A program made the position numbers and the translations under genes. A stretch of 64,000 nt of DNA, taken from Thelonectria olida. Its lineage: Eukaryota > Ascomycota > Sordariomycetes > Hypocreales > Nectriaceae. Below, one piece after another: positions 1-10,239 of this stretch (its first letter is position 1; the number at the start of each line of letters is the position of its first letter). The notes below the pieces were generated by a model. It was not told where the DNA came from and searched no databases. It worked only from the letters and a program-made list of their open reading frames with translations. Where the stretch lies: positions 1 to 64,000 of the forward strand of contig JAGPYM010000060.1 of the NCBI GenBank assembly GCA_020736575.1, given 5' to 3'.

Positions 1-517
1 AATTCTATCTTACCTTTTAACATATCCAGCTTTTATCTACGTTCCATGGAGGCGTGTTTGGGCTGACCGTGTCGATGGAACACATCGTCATGAGTTGCGG
101 TTGTTAGGAATATACCAAGCCACGTTCTTGCAAAAGATTGCGACCAATAATAGTGTTGCTCCCTGCACGCGGCTTGCCCGGTGTTAAGTTATGCTCTAGC
201 GAAAGCTGCCACTGGGACTCACAGCTCTCCATGTTCCTTATGAAGAAAAGGCGCCGGCCGGGGAGGGTCCAGATTTTGACATGTATGCCTGGTTAGGGTT
301 TCCACTGCCAAATGCTCAAGACATTAAAGGCGTGACATTCTCATTACTCGCAACGCAGATCCACCAGCCAGTTTTTGACGCGCCAATCCTCCCATTGATT
401 CTCCTCTTTTCCCTGATCACAGAGATTACCGGAAACTCTGCGCAGATTTTGTACCTACACACCTGCCCTCACGATAATCATCCACTTATGGTAGTGTAGT
501 GTACAAAGTAAGCCAAT
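1..517. other. Upstream region of the ABC transporter gene
   Basis: Non-coding stretch of normal base composition before the transporter start codon. It contains only a short 72-codon open frame (281-499) without recognisable features, so I treat it as promoter and 5' leader. No specific operator could be assigned by eye. Confidence 0.5.
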
Positions 518-3500
518 ATGGATCACTCTCAAAGAGCCTCATCCTTTGCCGAAACACATTGCAAAGATGAGAACATCAGTGGGCCTGGCCAGACGGGCTC
601 CCATTGTACATCCACTTCCCGAGATCCTATAAAGCGCCTTCAACCTACAGTGAGCGATAAAGCACAGCAAAAACAGGGCCCTGAGAAATCCCCGAACGCC
701 ATCTTGTCGAAACTGGGCATCTTCGACCAAACCTTGGATCCATCTAGTCCATCTTTCGATTTTGAGAGATGGTCTCACACACTTGTCAACTTGAGGAACG
801 AACTGGGTCTTCCGACGCCACCGCGTTCCGGTTTCGCCTTCAGGAGATTGACTGTTCACGGTAGCGGCCCGGCCTTCGAGCAGCAAGACACAGTCTGGAC
901 GCTGCTAACCTCGCCATTTACTTCTCGGGCTTGGCTTCGACCGAAACACACCAAAACTATTCTACAGGGCCTTGACGGAGTCGTGCAAAAGGGAGAGCTC
1001 CTCCTTGTGCTGGGGCGTCCCGGAAGTGGCTGCACAACTTTCCTGAGGACCATCACGGGTGAAATGCATAGTTTAGAGCTTGACTTAGCATCGGTTCTAC
1101 ATTACACAGGTGCGGCAAAGACGAACGCTGGGGGAGTAGGAGCGCTGACCGGGGAAACCTAGGCATCCCTCACAAAATCATGGCTAAACACTTCAAAGGC
1201 GAACTCATCTACAATCAGGAAGTGGATGAACACCTCCCGTACCTCACAGTTGGGCAGACGCTGGAGTTCGCCGCAGCCATGCGCACGCCACGGGCTCGTC
1301 TCCCACGCATAACCCGAAAAGATCGGATCAAGCACATCGTGGAAGTCATGCTGACAGTATTTGGCCTGTCTCACACTCGCAACACAATTGTGGGAAACGA
1401 TTATGTGCGAGGCGTCTCAGGCGGCGAGCGGAAGAGGGTCTCGATTGCCGAGACTGCTCTCTCCGAAGCTGCTGTATCCGCATGGGATAATTCTACCCGC
1501 GGCCTTGATGCCGAATCCGCCTTACATTTTGTTTGTCGGCTACGCACCCTTTCCGACCGTGAGATATATTATTCATTCACCTAGTCGGAAGGAAACTGAA
1601 CACTAACTTCCACTCAGTAACCCAATCCGCCAACGCGGCGGCGATATACCAATCTTCCCAAGCTATAGTAGACCTCTTTGACAAGATCTTAGTGCTGTAT
1701 GAAGGGCGGGGGATCTTCTTTGGCCGTGCTGCGTCAGCCTCAAAGTACTTTGAACGGATGGGCTGGCAACGCCATGCGAGGCAAACATCGGGAGACTTCC
1801 TGACTGCAATCACCAACCCAGCGCAGAGAATAGCGAAGGAAGGACACGAAAATCTCGTGCCTAGAACTCCTGAAGAATTCGAAAAGTATTGGCATGGATC
1901 ACCAGAGTATGCTTCTACTCTGGAAGAGGTTGAGCGGTACCAAAAAGATTTCTACTTACAAGGGGAAGCGACCCAGAGAGAGTTCGAGTCGATCCGCCAT
2001 AAGCTCAAGGCGAAGGGGATGTTGGACAGAGCTGCACAGACAGTCTCGTTTCCAATGCAAACCGCGCTTTGCGCCAGAAGAGCGACCCAGCAGCTTTGGA
2101 ACGACAAAGCCTCGACCTTCACGACGCTGATCGGAGAGATCATCATTGCGCTTGTGGTGGGATCAATCTTCTACGGCACTCCCCAAACGTCTGACGCCTT
2201 CTTTTCCTACGGATCCGTTCTCTTCTTCTCAGTGCTCCTCAACGTCTTGATGTCCATGACAGACACCCACAACTTATACAAGGGTCGCTCAGTCGTCAGT
2301 AAGCAAGCGTCCTATGCCTTCTACCGGCCGTCAGCAGATGCGCTTGCTAGCGTCCTCGTTGATATTCCCGTCAAATTCGTGGTTGCGATATTCTTCAACA
2401 TTATCCTATATTTTCTATCTGAGCTTGCGTTGACAGCTTCTCAGTTCTTTATTTTCTTCCTTTTTGTCTTCATGACGACCCTGGCGATGTCTATGGTATT
2501 CCGCACCATTGCTGCTGCAACTGTGACCCTTCCCCAGGCCATGGCAATATCTGGCTTCCTCGTTCTTGCACTAGTCACGTACACCGGCTTTGTCCTCCCT
2601 GGCCCTTCTATGCATCCCTGGTTCAAATGGATCTCGTATATCAACCCACTCGCTTATGCCTTCGAGGCATTGCTCGTTAACCAAGCACATGGGACTGACT
2701 ATCCCTGCTCCAACTTGGTGCCTCCGTACCCGAACCTAGCAAGCGACACGTTTATTTGCCCGGTCCCTGGATCAGTGGCCGGGGAGACTTACGTGAACGG
2801 GGACGCCTGGTTCGAGACAAGCTACGACTATAGCTACTCCCACCTATGGCGCAACCTGGGCATCATTCTCGGGTTCTTGTTCTTCTTCCTCTTCACATAT
2901 CTGCTGGCCTCGGAGCTGAATGTGAATTCCTCCACTGGCTCGGATGTTCTTGTCTTCCTACGTGGACGCATCCCCAGCACCATGGCACAAACCGACTTGA
3001 AGCTCAAGGGCAGAGTCGACACCGAGCGGCCACTGGTGGTCAGCAACCCACCGCTTGAGGAGGACATGAACGAAACGACGCCAATGCAAGTAGATCGGGA
3101 AACGTTCTCATGGAGGAGGGTGAGCCTAGACGTCATGATTAAAGGCCATTCGAGACGGCTGCTGGATAATGCGTGCGGCTGGGTGAAACCCGGCTCTCTA
3201 ACCGCCTTGATGGGCGTGTCAGGGGCGGGCAAAACGACGCTTTTGAATGCGCTAGCCCAGAGAACACCTTCTGGTGTCGTGCAAGGCGAGTTTTACGTGA
3301 ACGGGAAGCCCCTTCCGGCGTCGTTCAAGAGCGACGTTGGCTATGTCCAGCAGCAGGATGTCCACCTCGAAACGTCCACTGTACGTGAGGCCCTACGGTT
3401 CTCGGCAATGTTAAGGCAGCCCCATGACATGCCAAAGAGCGAGAAGCTTGCCTTTGTGGAGGAGATCATACATCTTCTTAACATGGACGATTTTGCCGAT

Positions 3501-5126
3501 GCGGTCGTCGGGCTGCCAGGCAAAGGGCTCAACGTCGAGCAGCGCAAACGACTCAGTATTGGCGTCGAGCTTGCCGGCAAGCCGTCCCTGCTCCTGTTTC
3601 TCGACGAACCTACTTCCGGACTTGATAGTCAGTCATCCGAGGCCATCCTGGCTCTACTCCGGAAGTTGGCGGCCGGGGGATTAGGCATACTGTGCACCAT
3701 CCACCAGCCGAGCGCGATGCTGTTCCAGCGATTCGATCGACTGCTGCTCATGGCACGGGGCGGGAAGGTCGCTTACTTTGGGGACATTGGAGAGAACTCG
3801 GAGACTGTGCTTGGATACTTCGGCGACCGTGGACATAGGAGATGCGCGGATGCCGAGAACCCAGCGGAGTACCTGCTGGATGTTATAGGCAATACGGACA
3901 CCACAAGCCTCGACTGGCCTCGCTTCTGGGATGAATCGACAGAGGCCAAGGCAGTCTCAACTGAGCTGGAACGAATGACAGAGTCTTCCTCCACGCAACG
4001 ACAAGAAAACGGAAGCGATATGGCCCAAGCCAGACAGCGCGGCGCCTACTCAGTGCCTCTGCTGTTACAGATACCGAGCGTCTGTGTTCGTGTCTTCCAG
4101 CAATATTGGAGATCACCAACGTACATCGCGAGCAAGTTTATGTTGGGAGTTGCAGGCTCATTATTCGTTGGCTTCTCCTTCTTCCAGCCCGGTCAATCCA
4201 TCCTGGACATCCAGAACGCCACCTTCTCTATCCTTATGGTTTGCGCAATGTTTAGCAGCCTGGTTCAACAGGTAAGAGAGCAGTAGCACTACGCTACGGA
4301 AAAGTAACGTGTGACTGACAAGGCGCTATAGATCATGCCAAAATTCGTCGTTCAGCGAACCCTTTACGAAGTCCGTGAGCGACACTCGAACATGTACTCT
4401 TGGGCGGTTTTGATCCTCGCCAATATCCTCGCTGAGATACCATACCACATTGTCCTAGGAGTCATGACCTTCGCAATCTTCAACTATACGGTTTTCGGCA
4501 TTCGGTCGTCTGAAGACCAAGGGCTAGTTTTGCTGTTCTTTGTCTACTTCTACATCCTTGCCGGCACTTTCGCACACATGGTGGTTGCGCCCTTGCCTGA
4601 TGCAACGACAGCCGGCCGGGTGACGACGATTCTGTTCTCCATGATGATCTTATTCGCTGGCGTGTTCCAGCCCCCGACAGCTCTACCAGGTTTCTGGATG
4701 TTCATGTACCGCGTCTCGCCGATGACGTATCTCGTTGGCGGTGTCGCTGTCTCGGGGCTTTCAGGGGACCCCATCGTTTGTTCACAAGCCGAGCTTGCCG
4801 TCTTCCAGCCCCCGACTGGGGAGACTTGTGGGGCATATATGCAGCCATATCTTGAGCAAGGTGCCCTGGGAATGCTGCTCAACCCGGATGCCACCTCCAA
4901 CTGCTCTTATTGCCCTCTACGATATGCCGATCAGGTCTTGGCTCGCTCGGGTATGTACTATGACGAAAGATGGAGGGACTGGGGGCTCGGTTTTGCTTAC
5001 GTAGCGTTTAATATCGCCGCTGTGTTTGTGTTTTATTACTTGTTCAGATTGAGAGTCTGGGGCAGAGGGATTAAGAAATTGGCCGAAATGATGAAGCAAA
5101 AGACAGGACGAAATGCGGGCGGCTAG
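518..5126 (+). CDS. PDR-type ABC-G multidrug transporter
   Basis: Full-size pleiotropic drug resistance transporter, expected in the plasma membrane and exporting hydrophobic toxicants with ATP. Four exons fit: 518-1109, 1163-1558, 1618-4271 and 4332-5126. They join in frame to 1478 aa, the usual family length. The order is (NBD-TMD)x2, the reverse topology typical of PDR proteins. NBD1 has the degenerate fungal Walker A GRPGSGCTT (Cys in place of Lys, near residue 166), signature VSGGERKRVS and WDNSTRGLD. NBD2 has the canonical Walker A GVSGAGKTT, signature LNVEQRKRLSIG and Walker B LLLFLDEPTSGLD, followed by the PDR motif NPAEYLLDVIG. Two hydrophobic six-helix blocks follow the NBDs. Introns are 53, 59 and 60 nt with CTAAC/CTGAC-like branch sites. 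The apparent frame breaks are explained by these introns, so the gene looks intact. It ends about 100 bp before the AT-rich repeat block. Substrate unknown. Confidence 0.93.
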
Positions 5127-5659
5127 GCAGTCTTGGCAACGTGCTTGTTTTCGCGCTACTCCCATCTCTTTAAGCTTGTGTGATAGTTAGCTATCGTTGG
5201 GGCAAGTTTAACGGTAGGTTATTAGTACAATGCCAGTTTTCTAGTACTCTTAAACATTTGGAATTTGACAGTCTGGTCCTTAAGAGACTATTATGCTTAG
5301 CTAAGAAGTAGGTTTTAATAAGACCTTTTAAATAAGTACGATCTTTAATATAATAGCTATAGTAACCCTATTAAGCTATTAATAATTTATAAATTTACTC
5401 TTTTTAAAATTAATTTAAAGTTAGATATTAATAGAAAGTATAATATTAAAATAGAAAATAAAATTATTATAAAAATAAAAAAGTAAAATAAATATATATT
5501 ATATTAATAAAAATATTTTAAAAGTAAATTTATTAAAAGTAATTATAAAAATATATTATTAACTTTTAAAAGTAAAAAGTATAAATTATAAAATAATTAT
5601 TATATTATAATATTTATTATAATATAGCATTTATAAAAGTAAATATAATATTAATATAT

Positions 5660-5812
5660 AATAAAAGTTAATATAAGTAAAACCTAACTATATATTTATT
5701 ATAATAAGCTTTTTAAAAGGGCTTATAATTAGTATTAAAATAAAAGTTTCTATTAAATAAATTTTATTTAAATAATTTTATTTTAAGCTTTTAATATAAA
5801 AGTACCTTTTTA
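5660..5812 (-). repeat. Dispersed repeat family B, copy 1 (inverted)
   Basis: Reverse-complement copy of a roughly 150-170 bp module. In forward orientation the module reads through TATTAAAAGCTTAAAATAAG, then a TTTAATAG..CTTTTATTTTAAAAC segment, and ends near CTTATTATAATAAATATAA. Four forward copies occur elsewhere (about 7831, 8041, 9321 and 30051). Copies differ mainly by transitions, consistent with RIP. Confidence 0.65.
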
Positions 5813-6540
5813 TTTAATTGTAATTTATATATTAAACTAATAATATAATTATTATAATATATAAATATATATAAATATAAATAATAATTAAATAAATAAA
5901 TAAAAGTAAAAGTAAATTTAAATAAAAAGATTTATAATAAATAAAATATTATAAAAATTAAAATATAAAATATTAATTTAATATTAAAAGTATATAAAAT
6001 TATATAAAATAAAAGTTTTATAATTAGTAATTTTAATTATTATATAAATTTTTTAATATATTTTACTATTTAATTATTTTATTTTATTTTTATAAAGTTA
6101 AATACTTTTAAACTTATTTTAATTTTTTTTAAACTTTTCTTTTTTAATTAACCTTTTTAATTTTTTACTTTTTTAACTCTTATATTTATTTAATTTACTT
6201 TTTATTTTTAAATTTTTTTTTTTTTTAAATTATTATTTAAATTATTACTATTATATATAATAGCTTTTAAAGCTATAACTTATAAGTATTTAATTAGACT
6301 TTTTTAATAAACTACTTATTATTATTATTAATATAGTTTTTTCTTTTTTTTAAAAAATATTATATAAAGTTTTTAACTTTATATTTAAAAAGGTTATAAT
6401 AATATTTATTTTAATAATAAGTAATTTTTATTATTATATAAACTTTTAATATATTTTACTATCTAGTTGCTTTATTTTATTTCTATTAGTTTAAATACCC
6501 TTAGACCTATTTTAACCTTTTTTAAAAGTTATATAAACTA

Positions 6541-7180
6541 GGGTTCCCAGCTTGGGGTATAGTAGTATATTTCTAGTTATAATTAAGCTAAACTTTTTAA
6601 ATTAGAAACCTAAGTTAGAAATAAAAAAAAAAACTGCAGTTAGTTTAATTCTAGCAGCTAGCAGCTAGTTAAGTATAAGTAAGTTTTATAATACTCCTAG
6701 GCTACTTATAAAAAGGGCTTTCTAATTAGCTTATACTATATTAGTATGCAAATAATTAAATATAATTAGTAGATTTCCTACTATTATAAGAGCTAAAGGC
6801 TAGTTTTAGAAGCTAAGGTATATTATATTAGCTATTAGTTAGTTAATTATATGGCTATATATTATAGCTAAATGACACGGTTCGGGCCCCTGTGGGGCTC
6901 AAGCTGCAGCTTAGCTTCTGACCGCCCCGCATTGCGCGGGCCCTATGCTATTGCGGCAAAAGGGTAAGTCGAAAATAACAGTCCGAAGGTCTGATCTCTA
7001 AGCTGCACTTATAGGGGTCAGGTCCTGGTGCCCACTGGGACTACACATCGGGCCCAGCCCGTGACACTAAATGCCTATAGGGGCGTTTAATTTTATACGC
7101 GCTTAAAAGCTAGAGGTTTTCCCCTTATAAATAATATAAAATAGGGCTAGTTATAAAAAATATAAAATATTATAAATAAT
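6541..7180 (-). repeat. Dispersed repeat family A, copy 1 (inverted, interrupted)
   Basis: Inverted copy of a roughly 430-bp module also found forward at about 8181-8942 and 28612-29034. Shared landmarks are an outer end with CCAAGCTGG or its RIP variants, a CTGCAGTT core followed by a T run, GCGCAGGC-type sequence, and an inner end with AACTAGCCCTATTTTATATT. This copy is split by the GC-rich 194-bp insertion at 6874-7067. Copies 1 and 2 face each other and make a large imperfect palindrome. Confidence 0.7.
6874..7067. mobile_element. Small GC-rich insertion with terminal inverted repeats (MITE-like)
   Basis: A 194-bp GC-rich island inside repeat A copy 1. It is flanked on both sides by TAAAT, and the other repeat A copies lack it, so it is an insertion with a 5-bp target duplication. 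Its ends are imperfect inverted repeats (GACACGGTTCGGGCCC against GTGTCACGGGCTGGGCCC). It has no coding capacity. It is much less AT-biased than its surroundings, so it either inserted after the RIP episode or was too short to be a RIP target. The transposase family is unknown. Confidence 0.6.
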
Positions 7181-7830
7181 ATAAACTAGGGTTACTTTAC
7201 AATTAGTAGTTTTTATTATTATATAAACTTTCCTTTTTTATTTAACCTTTTTAGCCCCCCCCCACTTTTTTAACCTTTATATCTATTTAACTTACTTTTT
7301 ATTTTTAAATTTTCCTTTATAGCTTTTTAAATAACTATTTAAATTATTACTATTATATATAATAGCTCCTAGAGCTATAGCTTATAAATATTTAATTAGA
7401 TTGTTTTAATAAATTGCTTATTATTATTATAAAAATAGTTTTTTTTTTTCTTTTTAAAAAGTTATATAAGGTTTTTAACTTTCTATTTAAAAAAGTTATA
7501 ATAGTATTAATATATATTAAGTCTTTTAATTAGAATCTTATAACTTAAAATAACTAGGTTAATCTTTTAATTAATATTTAGTAATATATTTATATTAGGT
7601 AGTATAAGAATACTTAGGAGTTATAACTCTTTTAAATACTTATTAAAGTCTCTTATTAGCTTAATATATTTAAAAAGATTTATATATTTTAATATATAAT
7701 AAGTAGCTATATAGCTTTTATTATTTAGTTAGATTATATTATATTTAATTAATAAAAAGTTAGGCATTTTAACTAGTATATATTATATTATTAGTTAAAT
7801 TATATAAACTAAAGTTAAATAGAAAGGTGC

Positions 7831-7985
7831 TTTTATATTAAAAGCTTAAAATAAGGTTTTTTAAGTAAGGTTTATTTAATAGGAACTTTTATTTTAAAAC
7901 TAATTATAAGCCCTATTAAAAAGCTTATTATAATAAATATAAAACTAGAGTTTAATTTATATTAACTTCTATTATATATTTAAAT
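7831..7985 (+). repeat. Dispersed repeat family B, copy 2
   Basis: Forward copy of the family B module (see the copy at 5660). It lies in near-tandem with the next copy at 8041. It is less decayed than the copies at 5660 and 9321. Confidence 0.65.
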
Positions 7986-8040
7986 TATTAGCTTTTTTAA
8001 TAATAATAAACTAGGCTTAAATAGAAAAAATAAGTGCTTT

Positions 8041-8180
8041 TATATTAAAAGCTTAAAATAAGGTTTTTTAAATAAGGTTTATTTAATAGAAACTTTTATT
8101 TTAAAACTAATTATAAGCTCTAGTAAAAGGCTTATTATAATAAATATAAAGTTAAGATTTAGCTTATATTAACTTTCATT
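8041..8180 (+). repeat. Dispersed repeat family B, copy 3
   Basis: Forward copy of the family B module, separated by about 55 bp from copy 2 and abutting the inner end of repeat A copy 2. Differences from copy 2 are mainly C/T and G/A changes. Confidence 0.65.
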
Positions 8181-8942
8181 ATTATTTATAATATTTTATA
8201 TTTTATATAACTAGCCCTATTTTATATTATTTATAAGGAAAAAACTTCTAGCCTTTAAGCGCGCATATCTTACAAGTGTGGCCTGATAGCTATTCTAGGC
8301 TACTATTATAAAATGTTATAACCTGAAAGGCTGCGGCCGTCCCTAAAGGCATAAGCTACCTGGATGGCTATAAGGTAGTAATAACTTCACTAGGTTATTC
8401 CAGCTAACCTTAAGGGACTGCAACCTTGAGGGGCTGCTACCTTAAGAGCCTACTACCTTAAGAGGCAAGCAGCTGCTAGGTATTTAAGCCTTTGCTAGGA
8501 CCTAGCTAGAATGCCTTTCCCTTCCTTTTCCTTAGTATTAGATATTTAATATTAAGGCCATTCTTAGTTATATGAAACTCGGGTCCAGCCCCTTATAGCA
8601 TAAAATTAAACGCCCTTATAAGCACTTAGCTATAGCATGCAGCCATACAATTAACTAACTAATAGCTAATATAATATACCTTAGCTTCTAAAACCAGCCT
8701 TTAGCTCTTATATTATAGGAAATCTACTAATTGTATTTAATTATTTGTATACTAATATAGCGCAGGCTAATTAAAAAGCCCTTTTATATGTGGCCCAGGA
8801 GTGTTATAAAGTGCTTGCGCTTAACTAGTTGCTAGCTGCCGGAATTAAACTAATTGCAGTTTTTTTATCCCTAATTTAAGTTTCTAATTTAAAAGGTTTA
8901 GCTTAATTGTAACTAGAGACGTGCCACTACGCCCCAAGCTGG
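8181..8942 (+). repeat. Dispersed repeat family A, copy 2 (interrupted)
   Basis: Forward copy of the family A module. It starts at the shared ATATTTTATATTTTATATAAC/TAGCCCTATTTTATATT end and finishes at CGCCCCAAGCTGG. It is split by a 330-bp insertion at 8268-8597. Together with copy 1 it forms convergent arms around about 1 kb of AT-rich sequence. That could be long terminal inverted repeats of one element, or two independent insertions. Confidence 0.7.
8268..8597. mobile_element. 330-bp insertion with GCATA target duplication
   Basis: Sequence absent from repeat A copies 1 and 3 at the same point. It is bounded by GCATA on both sides (8263-8267 and 8598-8602), which indicates insertion with a 5-bp duplication. 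Base composition is more balanced than the host repeat, and it includes short internal repeats of a CTACCTTAAG-like word. Size and duplication length would suit a solo LTR or a non-autonomous element. The ends do not show a clear TG..CA, so the class is left open. Confidence 0.5.
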
Positions 8943-9320
8943 AATTAACCTCTATTATATATTTAAATTATTAGCTTTTTTAATAATAATAATAATATTA
9001 ATATATATTAAATCTTTTAATTAAAACTTTAAAATTTAAAAGAATTAAATTAATTTTTTAATTAATATTTAATAGTATATTTATATTAAATAATATAAAA
9101 ATATTTAAATATTATAACTTTTTTAAATACTTATTAAAATCTTTTATTAGTTTAATATATTTTATAAAATTTATATATTTAATTATATAATAAATAGTTA
9201 TATAATTTTTATTATTTTATTAAATTATATTATATTTAAATAATAAAAAGTTAAATATTTAAATTATTATATATTATATTTGTAATTAAATTATATAAAT
9301 AAAAATTAAATAAAAGAGTA

Positions 9321-9480
9321 TTTTTATATTAAAAGCTTAATATAATCTTTTTAAAAAAGCTTTATTTAATAGAAAGTTTTATTTTAAAACTAATAATAAG
9401 CTTTATTATAAAGCTTATTATAATAAATATAAGGTTAAAATTTAACTTATATTAATTTTTATTATATATTTAAATTATTA
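9321..9480 (+). repeat. Dispersed repeat family B, copy 4
   Basis: Strongly AT-shifted forward copy of the family B module. Following copy 3 and repeat A copy 2, it repeats the sequence order seen around 7831-8000. Confidence 0.6.
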
Positions 9481-10008
9481 GCCTTTTTAATAATAATACT
9501 AATAATATTATAATATTTTAATAAAAGTATAAAAACTATTTTTATAAAAAGAATATAAAATTTAATATAATAATTTAATTAAATAGTTATAAGTTATAAT
9601 TTTAAATACTATTATATATAATAATAATAACTTAAATAGTTATTTAAAAACTTACTTATAATTAAAATAAAATATAAACAAGTAAAGTTTAATAATAAAA
9701 AGTATATTAAATAAATATAAAAGTTAAAAAAGTAAAATAATAAAATAATTAAATAAAAAAGAAAAATTTAAAAAAGATTAAAATAAGTTTAAAAGCATTT
9801 AAACTAATAAAAAGAAAGCTAAATAACTAAGTATTAAAATATATTAAAAGTTTTAAAATATTAAAAATTACTACTTATAAAAGAGACGTTTCTATAAGTG
9901 TTATAATAAGCGTTTTTATACTCCTTTATAATTGGCATTATTATTCTTATAAAAAGATTATTATACTTAGCAGTCGCACCTGCCAAGCTAGCGTTACGGA
10001 TTGGACTC

Positions 10009-10239
10009 TATTAAACCAGACAGACCATATATATACAAGAGGTAGTATAGGAGTCCGCACTGCGTTTTAACTAAATAAACCTTAAATATAAAAAAGCTAT
10101 ATTTATCTAATAAATTATATATTAAATAGGAATAACATAAGGCATTACCTTAAAAGAGGGGTCTAAGGCTATTAATATTATAAATAAATAAATAAATAAA
10201 TTAAATACAATTAGAATTCTAAAGATAATAGGTTAAATA
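10009..10239 (+). repeat. 5' LTR of copia element
   Basis: A 231-bp direct repeat that aligns without gaps to 16565-16795. It starts TATTAAACC and ends GGTTAAATA; with RIP reversed this is the expected TG..CA terminus. About 33 positions differ from the 3' LTR, all transitions, mostly with A/T in this copy. It is preceded by the target duplication GACTC (10004-10008). Confidence 0.92.

Larger units (their letters stand above)
5200..10003. repeat. AT-rich, RIP-mutated block of nested repeats
   Basis: About 4.8 kb that is mostly A/T, with no coding frame of note. TA-rich words dominate and C/G is nearly absent, as expected after repeat-induced point mutation of transposon copies. Several dispersed repeat modules can be recognised by eye and are listed separately, together with two GC-richer late insertions that escaped the heaviest mutation. 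The right edge near 9970 returns to balanced sequence, which was then the target of the copia insertion. Confidence 0.85.

Noticed and set aside
281..499. 72-codon ORF upstream of the transporter
   Set aside because: No family motif, no splice structure and no unusual composition; it may be a chance frame in the promoter.
518..5126. Several separate open frames suggesting a fragmented or frameshifted transporter
   Set aside because: Three canonical short introns restore one continuous 1478-aa reading with all family motifs, so the gene is intact rather than broken.
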